Shown: piece by piece, positions 43,665-55,890 of the stretch
Layout of the letters: each line of letters begins with the position of its first letter
How positions within the stretch are numbered: position 1 is the first letter of the stretch
NCBI GenBank assembly: GCA_022432975.1
Contig: CM039503.1
Location: 41,646,869 to 41,710,868, forward strand
Source: Begonia masoniana
Lineage: Eukaryota > Streptophyta > Magnoliopsida > Cucurbitales > Begoniaceae
Direction: 5' to 3'
DNA length: 64,000 nucleotides
The notes under the pieces: generated by a model
What the model was told of the DNA's origin: nothing
What the model saw: the letters and a program-made list of their open reading frames with translations, nothing else
The model's database searches: none
Program-made: the position numbers and the translations under genes

Positions 43665-46029
43665 TGATGTGCCCCGTAGGCCCATTACACGATCCCAGAC
43701 CCGAGTCCACAATTTTACTAACACACTTGTCTCTTTTGCAGGTCATGGTTCGTGTGAAGACTTGGAGGACACCGTGGATGACTTGAAGTGGGAGATTAAA
43801 GCTGGGGACGTTGACCAACCAAAGCATCTACTCATGTGGAAAGACTAAAGAGGCACCTTAATGCTCACATGGGAATTTGTCTTCCCGAGCTTTGATATTT
43901 GTTGCTTTTTTGAAATTTCAAACTTATTGGCAAACGTTGGCCTTCTTGTTTAAACTTTATTAGATGCATGTTAGGATTAGATGGATGTTAGGATTAGATG
44001 AATGATAGGATTAGTTGGTGGCTTGGTTTGGCCCATTGAAGTTGAAGACATGGAAGCCCACATGATCCCATTGAAGTGAAGACATGGAAGCCCACATGAT
44101 GATCCATCATTCCCCTTCCAAGCCAAAGCCCAAGCCCAAGCCCAAGCCCACCATTAGGTCTATATATTCATGGCATTGGTGTTTGTATCTTTTTTGGGAT
44201 GATTTTATGAGCACCCACGGATTTCTCTCATTGAAGAAGAAGAAGCTTGGAGCAAGGAGCTTCCAAGGTAAGCTCGGTTGACAACAACCGAGGGGTCGCG
44301 CCCCCGAACCATTCTTCTAGCTTGGTAGCTAGTTGGAGTGGAATTTGCCACCTCCTTCTCCACTCTTTTGAGGGCGGAAAACAGCAAGGAGTGGCCTTAA
44401 CCGGTTCCTTGAATCGAGTTTTCTTCCTTGGAAGAAACTCTTGCCGGAAGCTCCATTGAAGCACTCACCGGCCGATTCTCGGAAAATATTCATAACTAAC
44501 TCAAATCAACGGATCTGGACCACAAACTTCACCAGCACACATCTCACTCATTTCACAACACTCACCTAAAATTTCATTTCATTCCGAGCTTGTTTAGTAT
44601 TTCTTTGACATTTTATATTCTCGGATTTCTCGGTTTTCCAGCACCAGGGAACTAACGATCTTTTCGAGTTCTAGAGTCGTGTTTTGCAGGTCGGAGCTCA
44701 ACATTTGGTATCAGAGCTTGGATAGCTCCCTTAGGGTGAGGGAAACCAGATCGGTTTGGTTTTCCAAACCCATTTGGTTGCCCAAAACCGAGGCACCAAA
44801 ACCGGGTGCTTGCTGTTCTTCATTTTCGGTTTGGTGTTCTTGCTATTTTTCTTACCTTCTCTTTTAGTTTCTTTTAGTTTCTTGCAAAGATCAATTCCAG
44901 AACGTTTTTATTAGTTTTCTGCAACTTTGAGCTTGAGTTTATGAAAAGTATTCCACCATTTTCGTGTTGCTTATTTTCCTTCCCTTTTTGGTAGAACAAA
45001 CCCTAACAAACTTAGTACTTGTTGTTTTTCTTTCTCTTTTTGGTTTGCTGACTTGGCTGCTGTGTATCTCCCTTTTCCAGCACTTAAGAACATTTTGTTT
45101 TAATCACAGATCTGAACATTAAGAAATATGTTTGATTAACATCATTTTGTGTTGGTTTAAGTTGCTGCTTAGTGGTTTAAGTTGCTGTTTAGTGTTTGTT
45201 TATTTTACTTATTGTTGTTTTATTATGTTGTGTCAAATCTGAGTTTAATGTTTAGTGATTGTTGCTGTTAGTTAAAATTATTTTTCTTTACATTTGATTT
45301 GGCATTGGTAAAGTAAGTGTTGCTAAAACGGGAAAAGGCTAAGTAAAGTGCATAACCTAAACTAATCCTTATTCAGTGTTGCTTTATGTCGCTTTCACTT
45401 TATGCATAGTTTGAATTTATATATATATATAACAAGTGTCAGTTTAGATTATATAATTAATTGCATGTTCATGTTTAAATTATATTTAACAAGTTCACTA
45501 AAATGTTAAAGAGCATGCACGAATCGGTTGATGCAGCTCGTGTATCTCCCTTTTCCAGCACTTAAGAACATTTTGTTTTAATCACAGATCTGAACATTAA
45601 GAAATATGTTTGATTAACATCATTTTGTGTTGGTTTAAGTTGCTGCTTAGTGGTTTAAGTTGCTGTTTAGTGTTTGTTTATTTTACTTATTGTTGTTTTA
45701 TTATGTTGTGTCAAATCTGAGTTTAATGTTTAGTGATTGTTGCTGTTAGTTAAAATTATTTTTCTTTACATTTGATTTGGCATTGGTAAAGTAAGTGTTG
45801 CTAAAACGGGAAAAGGCTAAGTAAAGTGCATAACCTAAACTAATCCTTATTCAGTGTTGCTTTATGTCGCTTTCACTTTATGCATAGTTTGAATTTATAT
45901 ATATATATAACAAGTGTCAGTTTAGATTATATAATTAATTGCATGTTCATGTTTAAATTATATTTAACAAGTTCACTAAAATGTTAAAGAGCATGCACGA
46001 ATCGGTTGATGCAGCTCGTGTATCTCCCT
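43665..46029 (+). mobile_element. Fragment of a gypsy element of the element-A family: LTR plus leader
   Basis: LTR 43665-44703 (TGATGTGCCCCG to GAGCTCAACA), PBS TGGTATCAGAGC at 44706-44717, then leader sequence homologous to 2933-4536. There is no gag or pol. A 478-bp segment is tandemly doubled (45062-45539 and 45540-46017, plus the first bases of a third copy). The fragment ends mid-leader at about 46029, and LTR C sequence resumes with a repeat of 434 bases already seen before 43665. Confidence 0.85.
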
Positions 46030-46463
46030 TTGTTCGGTTGTTTGCTTGTTGTGTTTTAATTTTATGTTGTTCATTGTGCTTGGTTGTTTGCTTGTTGTGT
46101 TTTATTGGATGTTGTGCATAGGTTGACATGCATTATAGTTTAGAGCCAGGAGAATTGAGTTGTGAGCATGCGTTTGAAGTGTGAGCATTAAATGTATAGA
46201 AATAATGAGAAATGCATTGTGATCCCGAGTAGGGTTGCTTCGCCGGGAAGTAGTGTTCGTGGAAAACCTCGGGAGGTTCCTGCAAAGGATGCATTGCAAT
46301 AGGCAGTGTTAGCAAGTAAAGTTGCCTCACCGGGGAGTAGTGCTCGTGGAGCACCTTGGGAGGGTCTCTACGAGAGCTGTGTTGTGATAATAATAGACTG
46401 AACAGTGATATCGAATAGAGCTGCCTCGTCGGGGAGTAGTGCTCGTGGAGCACCTCGGGAGGG
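46030..46463 (+). repeat. Direct repeat, right copy
   Basis: Second copy of 43231-43664. LTR C continues from here without a break into the 77-bp repeats. Confidence 0.9.
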
Positions 46464-46640
46464 TCTCTATGAGATTGAACTGTAATATCGAATAGAGCTG
46501 CCTCGCCGGGGAGTAGTGCTCGTGGAGCACCTCGGGAGGGTCTCTATGAGATTGAGCCGTGATATTGCATAGAGTTGCTTCGCCGGGGAGTAGTGCTCGT
46601 GGAGCACCTCGGGAGGGTCTCTATGAATGACGCACGGGTA
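46320..46640 (+). repeat. 77-bp repeats in LTR C
   Basis: GAGTAGTGCTCGTGGAGCAC followed by CTCGGGAGGG recurs at 46434, 46511 and 46588 (77-base steps), with more diverged copies upstream. Each unit contains inverted CTCGTGGAG and CCTCGGGAGG palindromes. Confidence 0.85.
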
Positions 46641-47457
46641 AAAGATTAATAAAAGGAGTATGTAATTGAAATCAGCCGAGAGTGTAGAAGTTGCATTTTT
46701 TTTAGTTGCATTTGTTATCCCTGCTTGCTAAGCGTAAGCTTACGTGTGTGTGTGTGTTTTGTGGTGTAAGTGACGACAGGTGTACAGGTGAGCTAGACAG
46801 GGGAGCCAGGATTAGGCAGCAGTTGGTGGCGCATGGAGCATGCCGGTGCGGGCAGTTGTCGGGGCAACTCAACCATGGTCTTCGGGAGAATGTGGGACTT
46901 TGTATTTCGATAGTTTATTGTCGATGTCTGGTTGTGGAAATGATGGGATTATGTGTCTCTTCTCGGTTAATGTTTTGAGAGTTATTGTATAGCTATTTGT
47001 ATTGTTGTATATAGTCATAGTTAAGGGTGATGCGTCGCCCTATACTGTGAATTTTCTTCACTTAGGGATGTTAGTAGTATAGTTTCTCTCTTTACTGTTA
47101 TTTGGAGATTTTGTATGCTGGATAGTTGAGTAAGAATATTCTGGATTGGTTGAGATTTAATTGTTTGCAGGTACCTAGCATTTTGGAGGCGCCATTTTCA
47201 GGCGTTACTTTGCTGAAATTTTCGGAAAGGACGCCGTGGTGCTTAAAGGTTAGGAGTAAGGGAATTAGGGAGTCTAGGCAGGTAGGTATGACATAAGAGA
47301 GCTTCGAGAGATTTAATTTTAAATTCCGCTGTGTCAGTTTTATTTTATGTTTTAGGGTTTATGAAAATTATTTTAAATTAGGTTTAAACGTCATTTTCAT
47401 CGGGGTTAGTGTGAGCCATGTAGCGTACCGAGCCAGGGTGGGTTCGGGGGCGTTACA

Positions 47458-48092
47458 GTCATCTAGACAAAGTATTCTAGTCTATAGAGTTTCTACTCCA
47501 ACTAGTTGGAGGCATTCCATATCAGAAAGACCTAGTTCCTCTAGATATTCGAAACAACAACAACATTCTGATAATGAAACATCTAATATTGAAGTAATAA
47601 AAATATCAGAACAACAAATTTCTCATGGGATCTATACCCATCCAATAGAATCTCCAACTGTTTTCGAAATGAAATTTGATTTATAATTTTCAAATGGATT
47701 TTACACCAGGATCATCTCTTAGAAAAATATTAAATTATAAATTTCATAGACCCAAACATATTATATTTCGAAAATGGTTCTTTAAAAAATATACGAAAAG
47801 CCAAATAGAAGTATTAAAAAATCAATATTATGCTTATCAAACAGTTAATCAAGAACTAATCTTTTTTACAAATTGGTATTGGAATATCCAACATTCTAAG
47901 AATATTTATCTTATTGAAGAATATGACAAATTTCAAGTTTCTTGGAAAACAAAAAATGGCTCAACTATAAAAGTAGTTCATCCTCCTTTAGAGCCATTAA
48001 AATTACAAAATAACAATACAACCATAGAAGCTATTCTTTTAGTTGATCTTTTTCAACCTATAATAGAGAAAGAAGAAATTATTATTAAATAA
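47458..48092 (+). pseudogene. Viral polyprotein linker region between movement and coat protein
   Basis: 47458-47686 continues the frame region cut by LTR C, rich in Ser, Gln and Lys. 47689-48092 is an aromatic-rich block with the RPKHIIFRKWFFKKYTKSQI segment, ending at TAA. Similar blocks lie between movement and coat regions of endogenous caulimovirids. Function unknown. Confidence 0.6.
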
Positions 48093-48347
48093 AATAATTT
48101 CACCAATCTAAATCTTCGAACAGTAGGCAATCAGTTAGTTCGAATAGAAAATTAAATCACTAAATTAATTCCAGAACATCCCAAGAAAAAAGAAGAATTA
48201 CAAGATATTGCTTTTTCATCAAACCAACCTAAGGTTATTTCCAAAGTTATTTCAAAACCAGATATTAAACCACCTATTCCTCTAAATCATTTTAATTTCA
48301 CCAATCCGAACAAAAATTCTGAATTTATAGATCAATTAGTTAATAGA

Positions 48348-49612
48348 TTGAAAAAACTTAATATTAGTACTCTTAGTAATCAAGACTCTCAATCATCTCC
48401 CGATTCAGACTCTAGTACTAAGACTATAACAAATACTAAGACTATAACAAATATTCAAAAATCTTTTTCAAATTTACAGGACTATTATCCTGCTGTATCT
48501 AAAACAGATTTATCTTCAACTCTTGATTTAAATAGAGTTAAATATGCCAAAGGCCCTGGCGGTGAAGAAACTGTCCGCCGAACTTATTATAAACGACCAA
48601 TTCCCTTAGATTTATTATGGAAAGAAGACTTTTATCTAAACCAAACTGCTTATAGTGCGAAAACCATCTATTCTTGGAATATAGACGGTTTAACCGAATA
48701 TCAAATTTATGATACAATTCATAAAATGTTTATGTATTCTAGTGTTTGTAAAGCAGTACAGCATAGCGACCATGATATCACTATTTTTATTATTAATAGA
48801 TTTACTGGATGTTTGAAAGGTTGGTGGGATAATTATCTCACTACTTCCCAACAGTTTGAAATCTTACAAGCCGTAAAATTAGAAAATATTATTGATCCAG
48901 CCACTGGTCATCAACATACTATTCAAAGAACTTCTAATGCTGAAGATTGTGTCTATACTCTTCTTCAGGCTATTGTTCTCTATTTTGTAGGAGCTATAGA
49001 ACAACGTCACGAAAGAGGACGTGAACTATTACAAAATTTAAGATGTTCATCTTTATTTCACTTTAGGTGGTATAGGGCTGTTTTCCTAATTAAAGTAATG
49101 AAAAGAAAAGATGTTAATTTCGAATATTGGAAAGTAAAATTTATAGATGGATTACCTCTATTATTTGCAAAGAAAGTTAAGCAAAAATTATTAGAACTTA
49201 ATGATGGATATAACATACCTTGGTCTACTTGTACATATGGCCATTTAATTAGTGTTTGTGTACAAGAAGGTTTAGATCTCTATAACGATATAAAGTTAAA
49301 GTATCAACTAAAAAAGTAAAAAATAACAGGAAAGAAAGAGGTATGTGAATTTTGTGAGCAATTTGCTTATAGTGTGCCTACTCAATATCCTCACAAACAT
49401 AAAAATAGAAAAAAAAAATAGCAGAACATTATCGTTCTAAAAAACAGAAAAAATATTATAAGAAATATCACAAAATGTATAAAAGGGAAAATGAAGAAAA
49501 AGAATTCCCTAATTATCATCAACGAAAAAGAAAAAACAAATACCATAAAAAATGATCAGAATTCGATATTAAATATTTTAAATGTGGTAAAATAGACCAT
49601 TATGCCTTTAAG
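48348..49612 (+). pseudogene. Viral coat protein with CCHC zinc finger
   Basis: A 323-codon open stretch (48348-49319) has the caulimovirid capsid core, for example INRFTGCLKGWWDNYLT and the preceding WNIDGLTEYQIYDTIHKMFM block. After a TAA at 49317-49319 and further stops, a Lys-rich basic stretch and a CCHC finger (CGKIDHYAFKC, 49573-49612) follow. Capsid proteins of this family package pregenomic RNA and end in this finger. Confidence 0.78.
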
Positions 49613-49645
49613 TGTGATACCAAAAAGAAAATAAATGAAGTCATT

Positions 49646-50157
49646 ATGGATGAAGATATAAAACTTCAACTATCAAAAATACTTCTTACTTCATCAGAAG
49701 AAGAATATGAATCTACAACAAGCGGTTATGAAGATTTATCTTCAGATTCCTCTAATCATAATTGTATTAATAAGTGTTGTAATAAAGTAAAAACTTTAAC
49801 GATTAATGTTTTATCAAAATCTCAATAAGATATTATTGAGTATATTGATCTAATTCCTGATCCTACTATAAGAGTCAAAATTATAGAAATGATGATACAA
49901 AATAATGAGCATTCAAAGAATAAAGAAATTATTAAGTCAAAAGAACTCGAACCAACAATTAATTCAAAATATTACAGTATTAATGAAATATTTGATAAAT
50001 TAGAAAAACCTACTCATTTAAAACCAGTAACAATTCAAGATTTAAATCGAGTAGTTAAAGATTTAAAATTTGAATTAAGTCAACTTCAACATAATTATGT
50101 TTAATATCAAAATATTATGCACGAAAGACTTTCTAAAATCGAATCATTCAAAATGGG
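49646..50157 (+). pseudogene. Viral polyprotein, post-finger acidic linker
   Basis: Acidic, Ser-rich stretch followed by sequence ending at TAA 50102-50104. Coding-like sequence stops at the border of the second LTR insertion. The protease active-site motif that should follow is not found. Confidence 0.55.
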
Positions 50158-50439
50158 GACTATTTTTTTTTTTATAAACAGAAGAAAACAGGGAGACAGA
50201 ACACTTTGAACTTTTAAATAAAAGGCTGGGTGAGCGACATGCATGCAGAAGGAACGTCATACAGTACATGCAGTGAAAATAAACGAGGAATATAAACTGA
50301 AAGGCATACTGGGAGGAAGACTATAGTGAATAACAGAAATAGGTGATATAGGGCGGAAGATGTAAATAAAACGAAAGTGAACAGTAAGTAGCGGCAGATG
50401 TGAATAAGACAAAAGTGAACAGTGACAGCGGCGAGGGCA

Positions 50440-50660
50440 TGAATAAACTGGGCGGAAGATGTGGGTGACGTCAGGCGGAAGATGTGGATGACGTCAGGTG
50501 GAAGACGTAAATAAACTGGGCGGAGGATATGGGCAGATGACGTCAGGCGGAAGATGTGGGTGACGTCAGACGGAAGATGTAAATAAACTGGGCGGAGGAT
50601 ATGGGCAGATGACGTCAGGCGGAAGATGTGGATGACGTCAGGCGGAAGATGAAATTTTAA
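50440..50660 (-). repeat. GGCGGAAGATGTGGRTGACGTCA repeats in LTR F, first array
   Basis: Units built from GGCGGAAGATG, GACGTCAG and GTAAATAAACTGG recur in a higher-order pattern. The complement carries CATCTTCCGCC, the core also seen in other LTR minisatellites. Confidence 0.85.
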
Positions 50661-50689
50661 AGGCAGCGGTGGATGCACGCAGAAATGCA

Positions 50690-50960
50690 CTGTTCACCGG
50701 TGGAAGTGAACTACAGGTAGAAATGAGTTCACCGGTGGATGTGAACTACTGACAAAAATGAGTTCACCGGTGGATGTGAACTGCAGACAGAAATGAGTTC
50801 ACCGGTGGATGTGAACTTCAGACAGAAATGAACTATTCACCGGTGGATGTGAACTACAGACAGAAATGAGTTCACCGGTGGATGCGAACTACAGACAGAA
50901 ATGAGTTCACCGGTGGATGTGAACTACAAACAGAAATGCACTGTTCACCAGTGGATGTAA
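50690..50960 (-). repeat. About 35-bp repeats in LTR F, second array
   Basis: Seven or more units of GTTCACCGGTGGATGTGAAC followed by TACAGACAGAAATGA. Each unit has a near-palindromic GTTCAC/GTGAAC pair around ACCGGT. Confidence 0.9.
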
Positions 50961-51553
50961 ATAAAAAGGCAGCGGTGGATGTGCTTTAAAAAGCGGCGGT
51001 GGATGTAATCGGAAGATGTAGTTTTAAAGGTAGAATTTGACAACTTTTAATAGGAAGACATACGAACAGGGAGCATCAAAACAGATGGCATAAAGGTTTC
51101 AGACCTTCAAAACCCGATTCGAAACAAGGTTGTAAAACATATTTGACAGAGATTCAAGAAACACAGACTGCATGGATAGCTCTAGAATTCGAGATCATCC
51201 ATGCACAACCTAAAAAAGAAGAACCCTAGCAGTTCCAGAATGTTTTCAAAACATAGATACAACTGTTAAACAGAGGTTTTAAATACATCAAAACTAAGTC
51301 TGTACATTGTTTTGAAATCTCAGAAACTGTACAGAACTTGACATACATTTCGAGAATCGATCAAAACAGAAGTTTTAAAACATAAACACAAAGTCTAGAC
51401 ATCGGTTTTAAAATTTCAAAAGCTATACAGGAATAACATTCTCATAGGGATAACGTTTGTCTGATTGCAGCAACCAAACCCTCATGAGCCCGATCCGCCA
51501 ACTTCACCTAATCATCAGCTTGAGGCACAAAGTCCTCATTTGGAGGATCTGTA

Positions 51554-52054
51554 CCTACAATAGGGAGTTCAATTATGAGCCTAAAGCTCAGTAAGAACAT
51601 ATAAATGCAGTGATGCATATGCTATGCATGAATTTTCAGAATACAGTGACAAAACATTACATTACGTTTCACTGGCAGAGAGGTATAAGTGGGAAGAAGA
51701 GCTGGCACAACAGGAGTACACGATAGGTACTTAACAGGGATAACAGGATGTCAGTCCTCGTCCACACTTAACCATACATTACATTCACATTTTTAAATTT
51801 CATAACTTCAAATCTGGTGCTGAAAACATTTGCATGACTTTCAGAGAAAATGTGTATGCATGAACAGATACGGTGCTTAAACTTAACATATACAGGCGAC
51901 AGGAATAACACAGCAAGACGAAAAGCAAAACACAGATAACTCAGAACATAACCTGTGACTTATCTACCCAACAACAACCCGACAGAAATAAAAAACCTAG
52001 TACCTCCGTGATGTAGGGCCTTAAGGGCCAACCTAGGGGTATGAACTTACCTGC
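51554..52054 (-). promoter_or_regulatory. LTR splice/hairpin module, LTR F copy
   Basis: Minus strand: donor GCAG|GTAAG (52046-52054), hairpin A GGCCCTTAAGGCC (52017-52029), box A CCTACATCACGGAG (52004-52017), about 440 nt, hairpin B UGAGC-UUUAG-GCUCA (51576-51590), box B CTCCCTATTGTAGG (51554-51567). Pairing is weaker here (11 of 14 positions). Confidence 0.5.
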
Positions 52055-52545
52055 TGTCCGTGAGTTGCAAGTCTTGAAAATCTCGGTGAGTCTCAGCGAT
52101 CCACAGATCTACATCATGCACGATCGGACATAAACCCTAAAACTTGATTAAAACTGGAGAATGACCTTCCTAACTCGTTAACTAGCATAAAACGTTTACC
52201 TTTACTGGAGGGACTGGAGAAAACAGAAAAGAGACGAAGTTGGAATCGTCGCACGTCGTCTGGAAGAGAGAGAGAGCAGAGAAGAGAATGGAAAGAAACA
52301 GAGAAGAGAAATGAAGGTTTCACGTAGGAGGAAGAACATATCTTGTTCAGCAAGTTGAACACTTGGCAGCCGTTCATTGACTTCCTCCCACCAACCTTAA
52401 TTCCATTTGTTTTGGTTACTCCATAGTTTAGTTTTCCACTAAACATCCCAACACATTTCACCAAAACATACATTATATTAATAAAACCTAATCCCATTGG
52501 ATAATTCGAGGGATAACTTCCCGGCCAAAAATGCTGGGTGTTACA

Positions 52546-53906
52546 TATTCAATCCTTAACCGCCGCTAGTGGTAGTGAACTCAAAGTTAAATATAAACTA
52601 TCAAAAGTTACTATATGTAACAACAATCAACATTGTTTAGACACCACCTTCTTATTAGTAAAAAATTTACAACATCAGGTGATATTAGGCACTCCATTTC
52701 TAAATAAAATAATGCTTATAACTATGATTAACAAAGATGGTATCCATATCATTGTAAATAATCAAGAGATTATTTATTCTTTTGTTTCTGATCCAGAAAT
52801 TAATATTATTAATGAATTAAAAACTCTTTATAATATTAAAGACAAACATATTAGTTTTCTTAAAGCTGAAATCAATTCTCTAAAAATTGAAGAACAGTTA
52901 AAAATTCCAAAAATTATAAATAAGATAAAAAATCTTGAAATCCAATTTCAAAACGAAGTATGTAACAATACTCCCAATGCCTTTTGGGATAGGAAGAAAC
53001 ATTTTGTTTCTTTATCATATATAACTAATTATAATGAAAAATTAATACCAACGAAAGCTAGACCTAGTCAAATGCAACAGGATTATCTAGATTTATGTAA
53101 AAAAGAAATTGCCACTCTTTTAGAAAAAATCTTATCAACCAAAGAAAATCTCCTTTGAGTTGTACAACCTTTTATGTCAACAATAGTGCTGAAAAGGAAC
53201 TAGGAGTTATTAGGTTAGTTATTAACTATAAACCTTTAAATGATGTTTTAAAATGGATTAGATATCCTATTCCTAACAAAAAGAATTTATTAGACAGATT
53301 ACAATCTGCTTTAATATTCTCTAAATTTGATTTAAAATCTGGATATTGGCAAATTCAAATATCTGAACCTAATAGATATATAAAACTGCATTTGTTGTCC
53401 CTTTTGAACACTATGAGTGGAATGTTATCCTGTTTGGATTAAAAGATGCACTCTCTGAATTTCAAAATATTATGAATGATATTTTTTCCCATTATTCTGA
53501 ATTTTGTATTGTTTATATTGATGATATTTTAGTCTACTCTCAATCTATTGATCAACATTTTAAACATCTAAGAATATTAAAAGATGTTATCAAAAGAAAT
53601 AGATTAGTAATTTCAGCACCTAAAATGAAATTATTTCAAACAACAGTTCGCTTTTTAGGTCATAATATTAATCAAGGAACTATTATTCCTATTACTCGTA
53701 GCGTTGAGTTTGTATCTAAATTTCCTGATGAAATAAAAGATAAAACTCAATTACAGCGATTTTTGGGCAGCCTAAACTATTTAGGTGATTTTTATAAAAA
53801 TCTTGCTCAAGATACTTTAATTTTATATAAAAGACTTCAGAAGAATCCAACCCCTTGGACTGAAGCCCATACTGCAGCAGTAAGAAAAATAAAAGTCAAA
53901 GCTTAG
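52546..53906 (+). pseudogene. Viral protease C-terminus and reverse transcriptase
   Basis: The first part carries the end of a retroviral-type aspartic protease (VILGTPFLNKI) without its catalytic Asp motif. RT follows: VINYKPLNDVLKWIRYPIPN, FSKFDLKSGYWQIQI and the catalytic YIDDILVYS. There are frameshifts near 53150 and 53395 and a TAG at 53904-53906. RT copies pregenomic RNA to DNA in caulimovirids. Confidence 0.85.
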
Positions 53907-54349
53907 CGTTTACCTTGTTTAAATTTATCAAATTTCTTATGGAATAAAGTTGTTGAAAACAATGTCTCTGAGATAGGATATGGCGGTATTTTAAAACAAT
54001 TTAATCCAACTACTTCAAAAGAAGAACTTATCAGATTTACTTCTGGTGCATGGAAACCAGTACAACAAAATTATTCTACAGTAAAAAAAGAAAAATTGTC
54101 TATTGTCAAACGTATTTCAAAATTTCAAGATGATTTACTGAATCAGAAATTTCTTTTATGAATTGATTGCTCATCTGCTAAACATATTTTAACTAAAGAT
54201 GTTAAAAATATTGTCTCTAAACAAATATTTGCCCACTGGCAATTTGAATTATCTGCTTATGATTTCTCTATTGAGTATATTAAAGGTAGTAATAATTCTC
54301 TACCTGATTTTCTAACTCGCAAATTTTTGCAGAATGAAAAGTCCCTTTA
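53907..54349 (+). pseudogene. Viral RNase H domain
   Basis: Fragments with GYGGILKQF, IDCSSAKHILTKD and FSIEYIKGSNNSLPDFLTR follow RT directly, with a TGA at 54159-54161. No integrase follows, which separates the element from Ty3/gypsy retrotransposons. Confidence 0.78.
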
Positions 54350-55890
54350 GGGGCCAAGGCCGGGGTAGAGGCCAAGGTCGAACCGCAGTATATAATTATA
54401 ATTTTCCCGCTATTGAGGAAACATCCGCAAAAAAATCCGCATATAATAAGCAGCCAAAAACTGCTAAAGAAGTATTGAAACAAAGTTCCCAATTTATCAA
54501 AAAGAAAACGGTGGAATCTATATTCACCTTTTATGAAAAAGATTTATTACTTCATCAAAAAGATGTTTGGTACCCTAAAGAAGGGACTTGGGTTCTCAGC
54601 AATATTTAGCTACCGAAGGAAAGCTTCGGCATTATTATGAAGCGATTCTTATAGAATCTTAATCAGTACAGATTGTTCATCACTATTATGATGAAAAGAA
54701 TATAAAATCCCCTATAACACACTCCAAGTGTTATATTATAAGAATTATTCATCCACAAGAGTAGGGATTATCCGTATTTACAAACCGCAGTTTGAAATAT
54801 GACCAAAAGTATAATTATTGAGACTATGTTCAAGCTTGGAATATTATGTTCTATTATCAAAATCTGGTAAGAACCCATTCTTGGTTCTTTACTATCAACC
54901 CAGATATATTACAAACTACAGACAAATTTCCACCATGGTTTTATATTTGGTGGCAAGAGCATTCTCCTGAAATGACTCTTTTTTTGCAGAAATTTCAAGA
55001 CCAATTTATTATATGGCTTAAATATCATCCCGAGCTATCTACTCAGCAAAATATTATTATTGGTCAAGATCTTCTTTGGTTCTGCACCGAATTTCAGATT
55101 AACTGGATTTGGCAGTAGAGCTTAGAAGTGGACAAAGACCCTATAGGTCTTTTTGAAATACAAAGAAACTTTTATGTTAACTGGTGGACTCATTTCGACT
55201 CAAAAACTTGTCTGACCAATATATCCAACACTATTTAATAATTTAAGGAGAAATATTCCTCCAAAACTGCAGAACACAGTCCTTCTATAGAAGATCAAAC
55301 CAATTTTATTAAATAGCTTTATTCTGTGATAAAAAAGAAGCATTCCGATATGAATAAAATGGATAGAGAACTTAAATTATTTGAAGCTAGAAAAATCAAT
55401 TATTTTCTATTAATGATGATGATCAAGAAGATGCAAATAGTGACACTTCTATGAAACAACCGGATCTATTAAATCTGGTTATCTACCAGCTCATCCAATT
55501 CTGTGGATCTTAATGAAAAGAAATCACATTCAGACGAACACAAGAAAGCATCCAAAGTGGATAGATACCAACTGGCTTATGATTAAAGCTTATGAGAAAG
55601 CTGCTCAACAAATGGACAAAGAGTATGAAGTGGGCCCTTCCAAATATCAAAAATTAATGGCGGACCCCATGATTAATATGTCCACTAGCAACAATAATGA
55701 AGTCGATTGCATCCATGATGATTCTTCTTTAGCTTTTACTCCTCTATATAAGGAGACTTGTAATATAGTTTTTATCAATTTTTTAGAGTTTGTCTTACTT
55801 CTTAAAAACTCTCTCTGGTTCTTCGTCTTTCTAGCTTTGTGCTCTTGTAAGTTCTTTCCTTTCCTTTATAAATTATTGTGTTTGAAATAA
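54334..55890 (+). pseudogene. Second viral ORF, RG-rich N terminus
   Basis: ATG at 54334 overlaps the end of the RNase H frame. The N terminus is KSPFRGQGRGRGQGRTAVYN, then Lys-rich sequence to TAG 54607-54609. Further open pieces (54846-55118, Trp- and Gln-rich; 55513-55890) appear in other frames after several stops. Florendovirus-like genomes have a second ORF of unknown function in this place; I infer equivalence by position and have no functional clue beyond a possible RNA-binding RG box. Confidence 0.55.

Larger units (their letters stand above)
43162..46768 (+). promoter_or_regulatory. LTR splice/hairpin module, LTR C copy
   Basis: Donor CCAG|GTAAGT (43162-43171), hairpin A GCC-UUCG-GGC (43192-43201), box A CCTACACCAC (43201-43210), hairpin B UAAGC-GUAA-GCUUA (46729-46742), box B GTGGTGTAAG (46759-46768). 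Nine of ten box positions pair. The interval is enlarged by the 2.8-kb duplication/insertion. Confidence 0.55.
39428..47457 (+). mobile_element. Solo LTR (LTR C) with nested insertions, inserted in the virus
   Basis: Starts TGTAACACCCGAG and ends GGGGCGTTACA with identical 5-bp target duplications GTCAT (39423-39427 and 47458-47462). Removing the nested LTR (40017-42663 plus one target copy) and the 2799-bp duplication/insertion block leaves about 2.6 kb, similar to the other LTRs. No PBS, gag or pol, so it is a solo LTR left by recombination. It contains the ATT microsatellite, a conserved island shared with LTR E, the splice/hairpin module and 77-bp repeats. Confidence 0.88.
50158..52545 (-). 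mobile_element. Solo LTR (LTR F) inserted in the virus, 3' end truncated
   Basis: The right end is GGGTGTTACA (52545), the minus-strand LTR start TGTAACACCC. The left border near 50157 lacks the TGTAACGCCC-type end of the other copies and no TATTC target duplication is found, so the left junction was deleted. It contains the conserved module on the minus strand, two repeat arrays (50440-50960) and no genes. Confidence 0.75.

Noticed and set aside
43606..43848. 80-codon frame also found near 5347-5559
   Set aside because: Spans the border of LTR C and the foreign LTR; the shared part is non-coding LTR sequence of the element-A family.
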